Below, one piece after another: positions 16,310 to 28,852 of a DNA stretch of 64,000 nt (within the stretch, counting starts at the first letter, position 1; each line of letters opens with the position of its first letter). The DNA comes from an uncultured Alphaproteobacteria bacterium (GTDB lineage: Bacteria > Pseudomonadota > Alphaproteobacteria > Rhodobacterales > Rhodobacteraceae). Below the pieces are notes generated by a model, which saw nothing but the letters and a program-made list of their open reading frames with translations, made no database searches and was not told where the DNA came from. Location: the NCBI GenBank assembly GCA_902573735.1, contig CACGLH010000002.1, positions 124,001-188,000 on the forward strand, written 5' to 3'. Both the position numbers and the translations under genes were made by a program.

Positions 16310-18303
16310 TTTCCAAATAGGGTATCTATTAAAGCTCTAATCATTGATGTGCTTTTTTTATTTTGTAAGTTTAGTCCATCATCATTAATGTTTTTACTTG
16401 CAATTTTTTCAAATTCCTCAGGTGTTAAGTATGGAAGGGAAACTGGTGTGTTTTGATTAATCAATTGTTTGATAATATTAGACCACAATTCAGCTGGTAA
16501 ACCGCCCCCAGTTACACCTTTTAATGGTGTATTATTATCATAACCCATCCATATACCGCATACGTACTCAGTATTAAAACCTATAAACCAAGCATCTTTC
16601 ATTAATTGACTAGTACCTGTTTTACCTGCTATATCCCATCCGGGAACTTTAGCTCTATTGCCAGTACCATCCTCAACAACACTATACAACATATATAACA
16701 GAGCGGCAGATGCATTTGGATCAATTACTTGCATTCCTTCTGATCTATCAGCACTCATTAAAACACCTTTTTCACCTCTTATTTTCAAATCAAACCAACC
16801 TATTGGATTAACTTTTTTTCCATTTGATAAAAAACCAGCATACGCTGATGTCAATTCCAATAAATTTACTTCTGAAGATCCTAATGCTACTGCTAATCCT
16901 TTATCTATTCTAGAACGTATACCAAAATCATTTGCAATTGCTCTTATTTTTTTAATTCCTATTTCATTTGCTAATTTAACAGCTACAGTATTAATGGAGC
17001 CACTAAGTGCTTGATTTAGAGTTACTGGGCCTAAATATTCACCTGTATAGTTTTTTGGACTATAAATCTTTGAATCTTCTATTTCAATTTCAGTAGGTTC
17101 ATCTAAAAAAATAGAATTAGGACTATAACCTTGATCTAATGCCGCTGCATAAATGAATGGTTTAAAAGCTGAACCTGGCTGCCTCAAAGCTTGTACAGCC
17201 CGATTAAATTTATGACGACCATTTTTGAAATCTCTCCCACCTATCATTGCTCTTACTAATCCATCTTTAGTCATTACAACAACTGCTAATTCTGCCTTAG
17301 AATCGTCTTTAACAAATTTATTGAAAATTTCCTCAGCTGAACTTTCCACAATTTTCTGAATAACAGGATCAAAGGTTGTATTAATGATGATGTCTTCAGA
17401 AGTAGCTGTTGATAATTCTCTTGGAGTTGAATTCATAATCCAGTTAGCAAAATGACTTCCAATTAACTCATTTGCTTTATTTGAAAGTTTAGCAGGATTT
17501 TTTTCTGCAAAAGTTTTATCTTTTTCTGTTATATACCCTTCTTTGAACATAAGATTAAGAACAGTGGATGCTCTATCAACAGCCAATTTCAAATTGCTTG
17601 TGGGCGCAAATCTAGATGGAGCTTTCATAAGACCTGCTAACATAGCTGACTCTGCCAAATTTACTACTTTTGCTGATTTATTAAAATATCTTTGGGAAGC
17701 TGCTTCAAATCCAAAGGATCCTGCACCTAAATATACTCGATTTAAATAAATAGATAAGATATCATTTTTTGTATACTTAAGTTCCATAGCTATAGAAAAT
17801 GGTATTTCCATTATTTTTCTTGCTAATGTTGCCTTGCGGCATTCTTGCTCAATTTTTTGTTCTGATTGTAATAAGCATAATAATTTAGCTACTTGTTGAG
17901 TTATTGTCGATCCACCATGCCCTTGGAAAGGGCCTCTTCCTTCTCGAACATTTATTATTATAGCTCCTAATATTCCTCTTAACGAAATACCTATATGTTT
18001 ATAAAAACCTTTATCCTCAACTGAAATAATTGCTTTTTTTAGAATTGGACTAATTGTTTCTGATCTTAAAGAACCTTCAAACTGTTTTCCCCTCCATGCA
18101 AAATTATCACCGTTTTTATCTAAAAGTGTTACAGATCCTTGATCTCTTGCATCTAGAAGATATTCCATAGGTGGAATTTTAAAATAAAAATAACAAACGA
18201 TTGTAAAAAATATGATGAAAATGAGAATAATGATTCTTAATATCGTCCAAACTATTAATTTTCGAAGGAAAATAAATAATTTTTTTAAAATGTCTATAAT
18301 CAT
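16306..18303 (-). CDS. Class A penicillin-binding protein (PBP1A family)
   Basis: A 665-residue bifunctional peptidoglycan synthase. It has a cytoplasmic basic segment, a transmembrane helix (about 16-40), and a GT51 glycosyltransferase domain with catalytic Glu96 in SVEDKGFYKH and HGGSTITQQVAK (129-140). The transpeptidase domain has SxxK at Ser378-Lys381 (PGSAFKPF), SxN at 436-438 and KTGT at 561-564. It polymerises and crosslinks peptidoglycan at the inner-membrane surface. It matches the shorter 'PBP1A family' with no large C-terminal extension. UppP, which recycles the lipid carrier, and two L,D-transpeptidases elsewhere in the window act in the same pathway. Confidence 0.92.
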   Translation of the reverse strand: MIIDILKKLFIFLRKLIVWTILRIIILIFIIFFTIVCYFYFKIPPMEYLLDARDQGSVTLLDKNGDNFAWRGKQFEGSLRSETISPILKKAIISVEDKGFYKHIGISLRGILGAIIINVREGRGPFQGHGGSTITQQVAKLLCLLQSEQKIEQECRKATLARKIMEIPFSIAMELKYTKNDILSIYLNRVYLGAGSFGFEAASQRYFNKSAKVVNLAESAMLAGLMKAPSRFAPTSNLKLAVDRASTVLNLMFKEGYITEKDKTFAEKNPAKLSNKANELIGSHFANWIMNSTPRELSTATSEDIIINTTFDPVIQKIVESSAEEIFNKFVKDDSKAELAVVVMTKDGLVRAMIGGRDFKNGRHKFNRAVQALRQPGSAFKPFIYAAALDQGYSPNSIFLDEPTEIEIEDSKIYSPKNYTGEYLGPVTLNQALSGSINTVAVKLANEIGIKKIRAIANDFGIRSRIDKGLAVALGSSEVNLLELTSAYAGFLSNGKKVNPIGWFDLKIRGEKGVLMSADRSEGMQVIDPNASAALLYMLYSVVEDGTGNRAKVPGWDIAGKTGTSQLMKDAWFIGFNTEYVCGIWMGYDNNTPLKGVTGGGLPAELWSNIIKQLINQNTPVSLPYLTPEEFEKIASKNINDDGLNLQNKKSTSMIRALIDTLFGN

Positions 18304-18535
18304 ACTATTGTTACTTAAATTAGTTTTAAATCGCTTTATTAATAATTTTATGCATAAATCAATCCATAAAAATTTAAAATCTAAATTTTATCCTGCTTAA
18401 AAATTATTCAAATGTAATTATTTGTATAATTTTTGCTCAATTCTTATAAATTTTTCTATGTTCTCTGTAAATCAACTTTGATTAAAATTTTTTGACAGTA
18501 ATTGTTCACTAGGTTTTTTAAAATAAGGAGATCTC

Positions 18536-18874
18536 ATGAAAATAATCATTGCAGTTATAAAACCATTTAAACTTGAAGAAGTTAGAGAAAAACTGACAGA
18601 AATAGGTGTTCAAGGATTAATGGTTTCAGAAATTAAAGGTTATGGAAGACAAGCAGGTCATACAGAAATGTATAGGGGTGCAGAATATGTTGTAAACTAT
18701 ATCCCAAAGATTCGATTAGAATTAGTAGTTCCCGACAATAATGTTTCCAAAGCCACCGATATAATCTCAGAAACAGCAAAGACTGGGAAAATCGGAGACG
18801 GAAAGATTTTTGTATTAAATGTAGAAGATGCAATACGAATTAGAACCGGTGAAACCGGTGATAATGCAATTTAA
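18536..18874 (+). CDS. glnK: Nitrogen regulatory protein P-II
   Basis: A 112-residue P-II protein. Tyr51, the uridylylation site, is present in the T-loop (YRGAEYVVNY), and the B- and C-loop motifs TGKIGDGKIFV and RIRTGETG are intact. P-II senses 2-oxoglutarate, ATP and ADP and controls glutamine synthetase and ammonium uptake. It lies 28 bases upstream of amtB, which makes this the GlnK type that blocks AmtB by inserting its T-loop. An AAGGAG ribosome-binding site precedes the ATG. I see no sigma-54 TGGCAC-N5-TTGCT element upstream; a TTGACA hexamer at 18492-18497 is the best promoter element. Confidence 0.93.
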   Translation: MKIIIAVIKPFKLEEVREKLTEIGVQGLMVSEIKGYGRQAGHTEMYRGAEYVVNYIPKIRLELVVPDNNVSKATDIISETAKTGKIGDGKIFVLNVEDAIRIRTGETGDNAI

Positions 18875-18902
18875 TCAATTATTATTAAGAGTAGAGGTTT
18901 AA

Positions 18903-20231
18903 ATGTTAAGTTTAATTAAAATTTTTGTTAGTGCACTAATCTGCATAGTTTCAACAACAATATTACACGCCGAGGAAGCTAATACAGATTTAGTTTCTGC
19001 ACATGGTGTATTCGTTTTTAACACGTTATTGTTCCTAATAGGTGGTTTCTTGGTTATGTGGATGGCAGCTGGTTTTGCAATGCTAGAAGCAGGATTAGTA
19101 AGATCAAAAAATGTTACAACACAGTTGACCAAGAATATTGCTTTATTTTCAATTGCAGCAATTGCATATTTTTTAGTTGGGTTTAATCTTATGTATCCAG
19201 GTGATGGATGGTTAATTACAGGATATCTTGGTCCAATTTTTTCATTGACAGGATTAGAGCCAGTTGGTGCAACTGCCGAGCAAATTGGTGATTTAGGTTA
19301 TGCATCTGTTGGATCTGATTTCTTTTTTCAACTTATGTTTTGCGCTACAACTGCTTCAATTGTTTCAGGTACTATTGCTGAGAGAATGAAACTATGGCCT
19401 TTTTTAATCTTCACTGTCTTACTAACTGCATTCTTGTATCCAATAGAAGCTTCTTGGCAGTGGGGAGGCGGATGGTTATCAGAATTAGGTTTTTCTGACT
19501 TTGCTGGTTCCACCCTAGTTCATGCTGCAGGTGCATCTGCTGCTTTGGCTGGTGCAATTGTCCTTGGCCCAAGAATCGGTAAATACAAAGATGATGGTAG
19601 TGTAAACCCAATGCCTGGTTCAAATATGCCATTAGCAACACTTGGCACTTTTATATTGTGGTTGGGTTGGTTTGGATTTAATGGAGGCTCTCAACTTGCA
19701 TTGGGTTCTATCGGAGATGCAGCTGATGTCTCTAGAATATTCACAAATACTAATACAGCGGCAGCAGGAGGAGCATTAGCAGCCCTAATTCTTACCCAAT
19801 TAATGTACAAAAAAATAGATTTAACAATGGTCCTTAATGGGGCACTTGCAGGATTAGTTTCTATTACAGCTGAGCCACTAGCACCTTCAATTGGTGGAGC
19901 TACTCTTATAGGAGCAATCGGGGGTGCAATCGTTGTATTCGCTGTCCCTATGCTTGATAAGCTTAAAATTGACGACGTTGTAGGAGCTATTTCTGTTCAT
20001 GGTATCGCTGGCATATGGGGAACTATAGCTGTCATATTTACTGGAGGAAGTTTTGGCGCTCAGATAATTGGTACAGTTTCTATTTGCTTATTCATATTCA
20101 TTCTCTCATTAGTAATATGGTATGTCTTAGATATGATAATGGGTATTAGAGTAAGTGAAGAAGATGAGTTAACTGGATTAGATACGACAGAGTTAGGTAT
20201 GGATGCGTATCCTGATTTTTCTAAAAGTTAA
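18903..20231 (+). CDS. amtB: Ammonium transporter AmtB
   Basis: A 442-residue Amt/Rh-family channel. It has a cleavable signal peptide (about 1-22, ending HAEE) and eleven expected transmembrane segments. Conserved features visible are the family signature DFAGSTLVHAAGASAAL (about 200-216) containing the first pore histidine, the phenylalanine/tryptophan-gated vestibule region, and ISVHGIAGIWG (about 365-375) with the second pore histidine. The product imports ammonium across the inner membrane and is gated by GlnK, encoded just upstream. A strong hairpin terminator follows 24 bases after the stop codon, so glnK-amtB is a two-gene unit. Confidence 0.95.
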   Translation: MLSLIKIFVSALICIVSTTILHAEEANTDLVSAHGVFVFNTLLFLIGGFLVMWMAAGFAMLEAGLVRSKNVTTQLTKNIALFSIAAIAYFLVGFNLMYPGDGWLITGYLGPIFSLTGLEPVGATAEQIGDLGYASVGSDFFFQLMFCATTASIVSGTIAERMKLWPFLIFTVLLTAFLYPIEASWQWGGGWLSELGFSDFAGSTLVHAAGASAALAGAIVLGPRIGKYKDDGSVNPMPGSNMPLATLGTFILWLGWFGFNGGSQLALGSIGDAADVSRIFTNTNTAAAGGALAALILTQLMYKKIDLTMVLNGALAGLVSITAEPLAPSIGGATLIGAIGGAIVVFAVPMLDKLKIDDVVGAISVHGIAGIWGTIAVIFTGGSFGAQIIGTVSICLFIFILSLVIWYVLDMIMGIRVSEEDELTGLDTTELGMDAYPDFSKS

Positions 20232-20255
20232 TAAAATTTAATTTAACTATTATTG

Positions 20256-20290
20256 AAGGGATCATTTTTATGAAATGATCCCTTATTTTT
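20256..20290 (+). terminator. Rho-independent terminator of glnK-amtB
   Basis: A perfect 12-bp inverted repeat, AAGGGATCATTT (20256-20267) and AAATGATCCCTT (20273-20284), with a 5-base loop TTATG, followed by ATTTTT. It is the strongest hairpin found in the window and lies 24 bases after the amtB stop. The A-rich complement of the 5' arm means it could also work weakly on the other strand. Confidence 0.85.
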
Positions 20291-20445
20291 ATGTTGTACC
20301 CAAATATTTTCAAAAATGTGTGAAATGCTATAATAATTTAATAAATATAATTTAAATCTATTAATAAAATTAATTAATTTAAAAAAATTCTAAAAAAATT
20401 ACAATAAATTAAAATCAATCATTGAATTTACCTACCAAAACATTG

Positions 20446-20458
20446 TACTTAATAAGTA
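20446..20458. promoter_or_regulatory. Palindrome TACTTAATAAGTA in the HU promoter region
   Basis: A perfect 6-bp palindrome with a single central base, lying 44-56 bases upstream of the HU start codon. It overlaps a TTGTAC -35-like hexamer (20444-20449) and sits just before a TATAAG -10-like hexamer (about 20465-20470). It may be an operator or simply AT-rich chance; in DNA of this composition short palindromes are common. Confidence 0.25.
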
Positions 20459-20501
20459 TATGATATAAGTCTATTAAAAGAGTTTAAAAAGGGTGGAAAA
20501 T

Positions 20502-20792
20502 ATGACAAATAAACCAATGACAAAAAGTCAACTCGTAGCCAACTTAGCAGAATCCGTTGGTTCAGACAAAGCATCTGCAAATAGAATGATAGATGCACTT
20601 TCTGCAATTATAAGTAAGGAAGTTGCAGCAGGAGGAGCTGTAACATTGCCAGGCATAGGAAAGTTTTCATGCAGAGCCCGCCCAGAAAGAATGGTTAGAA
20701 ACCCGGCTACTGGAGAACAAATGAAAAAACCAGCTGATAGAGTTGTAAAAGTATCTATAGCTAAAGCCTTAAAGGATGTTATTAATACTTAA
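20502..20792 (+). CDS. HU-family DNA-binding protein
   Basis: A 96-residue histone-like protein (from the ATG at 20502, chosen because AGGGTGG lies six bases upstream; an in-frame GTG at 20493 sits inside that site). HU/IHF features are the N-terminal dimerising helices (KSQLVANLAESVGSDKA), the LPGIGKFSC strand and the DNA-gripping arm around RNPATGEQMKKPA, with the intercalating proline in NPATGE. It bends DNA and helps compact the nucleoid and assist DnaA at the origin. Monocistronic: terminator upstream and a hairpin downstream. Confidence 0.9.
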   Translation: MTNKPMTKSQLVANLAESVGSDKASANRMIDALSAIISKEVAAGGAVTLPGIGKFSCRARPERMVRNPATGEQMKKPADRVVKVSIAKALKDVINT

Positions 20793-20797
20793 TTTAA

Positions 20798-20839
20798 TTT
20801 AAACCAAAACTGCTTAAAGTTTAGTGGTTTTGGTTTAAA
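20798..20839. terminator. Inverted repeat after the HU gene, probable terminator
   Basis: A 13-bp inverted repeat, TTTAAACCAAAAC (20798-20810) and GTTTTGGTTTAAA (20827-20839), separated by 16 bases. It begins six bases after the HU stop. The 3' T-run is short (ATTTAT), so it is a weaker terminator than the one after amtB, and the symmetrical T/A flanks could serve both strands. The next gene starts only 13 bases on. Confidence 0.6.
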
Positions 20840-20852
20840 ATTTATCTTCATT

Positions 20853-24175
<3,323 letters not shown>

Positions 24176-24197
24176 TCACGCAAATGAAATGTTAAAA

Positions 24198-25310
24198 TCA
24201 TACTAAGTTTTTATTTAATGATACTTTGCTTTTGTTTTCACTCCAATCTATAGAATATGACTGAGTGTCAAATGGCAAAATGTCTAAATTATTTATGTCA
24301 GTACCAGTAGCAAAAATTTGAGCATTAATGCTAATTAATTGTTGCAAAAAAATTGATAAATTTTCTTTATCTAGATGGGCTACTATTTCATCTAATAGGA
24401 TAATAGGTGGTTTTCCAAATTTTCTTGAAATAGCTAGGGAACTCAATATAAAAAAAGAAAGTAAAAGTGATTTTTGCTCACCTGTTGAACAATTTTTAGC
24501 TTGGATGTTTTTAATACTATGATTTACTATCAAATCAGACTTATGAGGGCCAATTAAAGTTCTTTTTGCTTTAAAATCAGTTTGTCTTGATTTCTGTAAT
24601 TCTTCAAATAGTTCTTCACTATTTTTAAAAGGTTGGGTATCAAGATCAATATTTAATATGGGGAAAAATCCTTGATTTTTCATATTTATTTGCATTTCAA
24701 TAAGTAATTCAATTACCTCTCTTCTGTATTTATCTATCTCATATCCAATAACCGATAATTGTTTTTCAACTGCCAAAAACCATGCAATATCTTTTTCACT
24801 TTCTTTTAAAAGAAAATTTCTTTTTTTTAAAGCTTGTTCATAAATTATACAATTTTTTGCGTGCTTAGGAAAAAAATTCATAACCAATCTATCTAAAAAC
24901 CTCCGCCTATCATTAGATCCTCCAATCCATAACCGATCCATCAATGGGGTTATCCAAATTATTTTTAATAATTCAGTCAAATAAATCAGTGGTTTTTTCT
25001 TTCCGTCAACCCTTAAATTTTTTTTACCTTTATTGTCCAAACCTATTTCTATTTCTATAAAAATATTTGCAATTTTAAAAATTGAATATAAATCCCATAA
25101 TTTTTCACTATTAAATTTTATGAGATCATTAATATTTGCACCTCTTAATCCACGTCCTGGGGAGAATAGAGATATGGCCTCTAATATATTTGTTTTTCCT
25201 ACTCCATTAGGACCAGAAAAATAAATAAAATGTGAGTAAAAGTCTAAATCTAAACTCTTATGAGAGCGAAAATTCCTCAATTTTAAATTTTTTAAATTAA
25301 GATTATTCAC
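24198..25310 (-). CDS. recF: DNA replication/repair protein RecF
   Basis: A 370-residue SMC-like ABC ATPase. It has Walker A GPNGVGKTNILEA (about 33-45), the ABC signature NCSTGEQKSLLLS (about 284-296) and Walker B PIILLDEIVAHLD (about 313-325). RecF with RecO/RecR loads RecA at single-strand gaps behind forks. It lies 15 bases after dnaN and is cotranscribed with it. N-terminal LRNFRSHKSLDL is the usual RecF start. Confidence 0.95.
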   Translation of the reverse strand: MNNLNLKNLKLRNFRSHKSLDLDFYSHFIYFSGPNGVGKTNILEAISLFSPGRGLRGANINDLIKFNSEKLWDLYSIFKIANIFIEIEIGLDNKGKKNLRVDGKKKPLIYLTELLKIIWITPLMDRLWIGGSNDRRRFLDRLVMNFFPKHAKNCIIYEQALKKRNFLLKESEKDIAWFLAVEKQLSVIGYEIDKYRREVIELLIEMQINMKNQGFFPILNIDLDTQPFKNSEELFEELQKSRQTDFKAKRTLIGPHKSDLIVNHSIKNIQAKNCSTGEQKSLLLSFFILSSLAISRKFGKPPIILLDEIVAHLDKENLSIFLQQLISINAQIFATGTDINNLDILPFDTQSYSIDWSENKSKVSLNKNLV

Positions 25311-25325
25311 TAGTTTTTATATCTT

Positions 25326-26444
25326 CTATACCCTCATTGGCATAACAACATATATTGCGCCTTCATCATCAATATCCCTCATTAATGCAGGATCTCCAGA
25401 TGATTTAAAGCTAAACTCTACGTTTTTTCCATCTACTTGAGAAGTAAGTTCTTGCAGATATCTTGCATTAAATCCTATTTCCAAATTATCCTGATCATAA
25501 TTGACCAGTATCTCATCTTCTGCCTTTCCATTTTCAGGAGAATTAACAGATAAGTGTAACCTTCCTGAGCTTAAAGTAAGTTTTACAGCTCTTGACCTTT
25601 CTGAACTTACAGTAGAAACCCTATCAACAGCCTCTGAAAATTCAGAAGCGTTAATCTTTAACTTTTTATCATTATCTATTGGTATTACCCTTTTATAATC
25701 TGGGAAGGTACCATCAACTATTTTTGACGTCAAAGTTAGTGAATTATTAGAAAATCTTATTTTATTATTAGAAATTGAAATAGAAATATCATCATTCTCA
25801 TTATCAAGTATCATTCTTAGCTCAGCAACAGTTTTCTTTGGTACAATAATCCCAGAAAAAGTATTTTTTAAACCTGGGTTTGCAATATCTATTTGAGCTA
25901 ACCTGTGACCGTCAGTTGCCACTGCGCGTAAAATATGTTTTTCATTTTCTATGCAAGGATGCAAATAAACACCGTTTAAATAATATCTAGTTTCTTCAGA
26001 AGACATTGCAAATTTAGACTTATCAAAAAGTCTTTTTATTACCTTTGATTTTAACGTAAATTCAAAATCATATTCCTCAGTGGCCATTATTGGAAAATCT
26101 TCCTTTGGTAGGGTAGATAGAAAAAATTTAGATCTTGAAGCAACAATCTCTAATTGACTAGAACCTGTTTCATTTAAAAATTCGACCATAGATCCATCTG
26201 GTAATTTTCTGACAATTTCGTAAAGTGTATTAGCACCAACAGTAAGTGACCCTGGTATTTCAATATCTGCAGTAACTTTATCTAAAACTTCAATATCTAA
26301 ATCTGTAGTTCGTAAATATAAATAAGATTCTTTGGCTTCTAAAAGTACGTTAGAAAGAATAGGTATAGTAGTTCTCCTTTCTACTATAGATTGCACTCTA
26401 GCCATTGATTTTAAAAGTTCGGTCTGCTCAATACTCACTTTCAT
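25326..26444 (-). CDS. dnaN: DNA polymerase III beta subunit (sliding clamp)
   Basis: A 372-residue beta clamp with three topologically equal domains. It starts MKVSIEQTELLKSMARVQSIVERRTTIP, the first-domain signature, and ends ALMRDIDDEGAIYVVMPMRV, matching the universal P-M-R-(V/L) C-terminus. It tethers DNA polymerase to the template and binds HolA during loading. It lies 61 bases after dnaA; the gap carries a DnaA-box-like site. Confidence 0.97.
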   Translation of the reverse strand: MKVSIEQTELLKSMARVQSIVERRTTIPILSNVLLEAKESYLYLRTTDLDIEVLDKVTADIEIPGSLTVGANTLYEIVRKLPDGSMVEFLNETGSSQLEIVASRSKFFLSTLPKEDFPIMATEEYDFEFTLKSKVIKRLFDKSKFAMSSEETRYYLNGVYLHPCIENEKHILRAVATDGHRLAQIDIANPGLKNTFSGIIVPKKTVAELRMILDNENDDISISISNNKIRFSNNSLTLTSKIVDGTFPDYKRVIPIDNDKKLKINASEFSEAVDRVSTVSSERSRAVKLTLSSGRLHLSVNSPENGKAEDEILVNYDQDNLEIGFNARYLQELTSQVDGKNVEFSFKSSGDPALMRDIDDEGAIYVVMPMRV

Positions 26445-26449
26445 TTAAG

Positions 26450-26458
26450 TTATCCAAA
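26450..26458 (+). promoter_or_regulatory. DnaA-box-like site between dnaA and dnaN
   Basis: TTATCCAAA differs by one base from the E. coli DnaA box TTATCCACA. It lies in the 61-base dnaA-dnaN gap, six bases upstream of the dnaN start codon. Many bacteria have DnaA boxes around dnaA/dnaN for autoregulation or as part of oriC. A lone single-mismatch nonamer in AT-rich DNA is weak evidence, and I did not find a cluster around it. Confidence 0.3.
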
Positions 26459-26505
26459 AATTTATTTTAAAACTAAAAATATTAATTATTCAATTGTTTT
26501 TTAAA

Positions 26506-27903
26506 TTATGCCTCTAACATTCTTCTTAAGATTTCTACTTCCTCTGCAATTTGTAAATCTTTATTTTTTAACTCTTCTATCTTTTTTACTGCATGTATTA
26601 CAGTTGTATGGTCTCTTCCTCCAAATCTTCTACCAATTTCAGGCAGAGACTTAGAGGTTAAATTTTTTGCTAAGAACATAGCTAATTGTCTAGGTCTAGA
26701 TATTGTTCTTGGTCTCCTTGCAGATATCATATCACTCATTCTTAAGTTGTAATGATCTGCTACTTTTCTTATTATTTCTTCAATTGTAACTTTTCTTTCA
26801 GAAATTCTAAGAATATCTGCTAAACATTCTTGGGCCATGTCAATATCAATAGGTCTACCAACTAAAGAGGCATAAGCAAATAATCTAGTCAATGACCCCT
26901 CTAAAACTCTTACATTTGAAGAGATTCTATGTGCTAAAAACTCTAGAATTCCATTATTTATGTTAATTCCAGGATGAAGTTTACTTTGAATTTCTACTTT
27001 AGATTGAAGTATTCCGAGTCTAAGCTCGTAATCTGTTGGGTGAAGATCTACAACTAAACCCCACGCTAGTCTTGATTTAATTCTATCTTCCAAACCATCA
27101 ATTTCTCCAGGGGCTCTGTCACCTGAAATTACTAATTGTTTTCCTTGCTCTACGAGTGCATTAAAAGTATGAAAAAATTCATCTTGAGTACTTTCTTTAC
27201 CTGCTATAAACTGAACATCATCAACCATAAGAATATCAACTGACCTAAAGATTTCTTTAAAGCCATACATATCTTTAAATCTTAATGCTTGCACAAATCT
27301 ATACATAAACTGTTCTGCTGAAAGATATAACATTCTAGATAAAGGATTTGTTTTTTTAATTTGCCAAGCAATTGCATGCATTAAATGAGTTTTTCCTAAT
27401 CCAACTCCACCATATAAAAATAAGGGATTAAAAGTAACTGGACCTGTTTCAGATACACGTTTGGCAGCTGCATGTGCTAACTCATTTGGTTTTCCGACAA
27501 CAAACCTATCAAAAGTGAATCTTTTATCAAGGGGAGAGGAGGGTAACTCAATATTTTTGTTATCCAAATTGTGTTTTAAATGAGATAATTTATTATCTTT
27601 TATTTTATAAGAGTTTTCTTTATTAGAAAAAGATGGAGAATTAACACTATTATAATCAAATAATATTTCATCAATAAATATTTCTTCATTTTTGAAAGTT
27701 TCAATTATTATTTCCCTGTAATTTCTATCGATCCAATTTGCTATAAAACTGTTGGAAACATTAAAAACTGCCGATTTTTTCTCAATCTTAACTAACTCAA
27801 GCGACTCAATCCAATTTTTGTAAATGTTTTCTCCTAATTTGGACTTAAGTTTTAATCTAACCCTAATCCAAGAATCATTTATTCTTGTTCTTTGTTCTCT
27901 CAT
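26506..27903 (-). CDS. dnaA: Chromosomal replication initiator DnaA
   Basis: A 465-residue DnaA from the ATG whose complement lies at 27901-27903. Domain I reads WIRVRLKLKSKLGENIYKNW, a variable linker follows, then the AAA+ domain with Walker A GGVGLGKTHLMHAI and Walker B ILMVDDVQFIAG. The C-terminal domain IV has the DnaA-box-binding signature GGRDHTTVIHAVKKI. I chose this start because it makes an ATGA overlap with the upstream rhodanese stop and removes a non-homologous N-terminal leader; ATGs at 27915 and 27936 are also in frame. It is followed by dnaN, recF and gyrB. Confidence 0.96.
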   Translation of the reverse strand: MREQRTRINDSWIRVRLKLKSKLGENIYKNWIESLELVKIEKKSAVFNVSNSFIANWIDRNYREIIIETFKNEEIFIDEILFDYNSVNSPSFSNKENSYKIKDNKLSHLKHNLDNKNIELPSSPLDKRFTFDRFVVGKPNELAHAAAKRVSETGPVTFNPLFLYGGVGLGKTHLMHAIAWQIKKTNPLSRMLYLSAEQFMYRFVQALRFKDMYGFKEIFRSVDILMVDDVQFIAGKESTQDEFFHTFNALVEQGKQLVISGDRAPGEIDGLEDRIKSRLAWGLVVDLHPTDYELRLGILQSKVEIQSKLHPGININNGILEFLAHRISSNVRVLEGSLTRLFAYASLVGRPIDIDMAQECLADILRISERKVTIEEIIRKVADHYNLRMSDMISARRPRTISRPRQLAMFLAKNLTSKSLPEIGRRFGGRDHTTVIHAVKKIEELKNKDLQIAEEVEILRRMLEA

Positions 27904-28373
27904 GACTGTTTCCATGGTAAACCAGAAAATTTCCAACCATTTGAAATTCCTCTTCTTTTATCTTCAGATAGATCACCCTCGAAACCAAACTTAACATTAA
28001 TACAATTTATGGAATTTTTTAAAATTTGTTTTTGATTTATAAAATTTTGAAAAGAAAAAGCTGCACTAAATGATCTAGAACCTGAACGACAAATGAAATA
28101 TAAATTTCTACAATTATTTAAATTTAATTTAGATAAAATTTCATCTTCAAAGTATGGGTTTTTTTGCATAAAAGGGTAAAAAGCCCACTCACAGAAAATA
28201 ACATCATTTTTCATGTTTTTACAATATGGAAAACCAACAAAATTCCATTCTGGCTTACTCCTGACATCAATTAAAAAACTTGAAACATCTTTGGTTAATT
28301 CACTGTAAACAAAAGACGGTTCACTTTCTTCAATAATTGATTTGTTTTCAAAATTGCCATAATTATAGATCAA
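27900..28373 (-). CDS. Rhodanese-domain protein upstream of dnaA
   Basis: A 157-residue single-domain rhodanese. The catalytic loop is CRSGSRS (about 106-112), with Cys106 as the presumed persulfide carrier, and the CH2A-like segment is FLIDVRSKPEWNFVGFP (about 33-49). There is no signal peptide. Such proteins carry sulfane sulfur or act in sulfur relay. The start is TTG at 28373 (AAAGG about eight bases upstream). Its stop overlaps the chosen dnaA start (ATGA), so dnaA would be translated as the second gene of a coupled pair. The role next to dnaA is unknown. Related rhodaneses appear beside dnaA in some AT-rich alphaproteobacteria, to my recollection only. Confidence 0.85.
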   Translation of the reverse strand: MIYNYGNFENKSIIEESEPSFVYSELTKDVSSFLIDVRSKPEWNFVGFPYCKNMKNDVIFCEWAFYPFMQKNPYFEDEILSKLNLNNCRNLYFICRSGSRSFSAAFSFQNFINQKQILKNSINCINVKFGFEGDLSEDKRRGISNGWKFSGLPWKQS

Positions 28374-28519
28374 AAATAATACCTTTTCTAACTGAATACT
28401 AAGTGAATAATCACACTTATTCCCAAATATTTAAGAGAATCGGATTAATAATTACAGATTAAACACTGCTACAGATTGGAGCAATAGGAATGAAACAAGA
28501 ACATTTAAAAATATTTAAT

Positions 28520-28786
28520 TTATTTTGAAATAGCTTTAATTCTTGATGATAACCTGGATATTTTCCTGCTTGCAGTATTCTTATGAAAGATCCCCTTGGT
28601 AACACCTCTCATTATTTCTGGTTGCGCAGCTTTTAAGCTATCCATTGCAGATTTAGCATCTTTTGTTTCTATAGCATCTTCCACCTTTTTAACAAAAGTT
28701 TTGATCCTAGACCTTCTAGATTTATTAATATCTGCTTTTCTTAATGTATTTCTAATTCTCTTTTTTGCAGAAGGGGTATTAGCCAT
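28520..28786 (-). CDS. rpsT: 30S ribosomal protein S20
   Basis: An 88-residue basic protein starting [17 protein letters not shown], the S20 signature (MAN-x-x-S-A-x-K-R-x-R). It is almost wholly helical and binds 16S rRNA early in 30S assembly. It lies upstream of the rhodanese-dnaA pair with a 146-base gap that probably holds the dnaA promoter. rpsT beside dnaA is a standard alphaproteobacterial order. Confidence 0.96.
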   Translation of the reverse strand: MANTPSAKKRIRNTLRKADINKSRRSRIKTFVKKVEDAIETKDAKSAMDSLKAAQPEIMRGVTKGIFHKNTASRKISRLSSRIKAISK

Positions 28787-28852
28787 TTATTATCTTTCTA
28801 TCTATTTAAAAAGCTGATCGCACAGAGTTAAACAAAAGTCAACTATAAGAAG

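Noticed and set aside
18425-18430. TATAAT upstream of glnK
   Set aside because: Perfect -10 hexamer but no matching -35 at 16-18 bases; in DNA this AT-rich, single hexamers are not evidence of a promoter.
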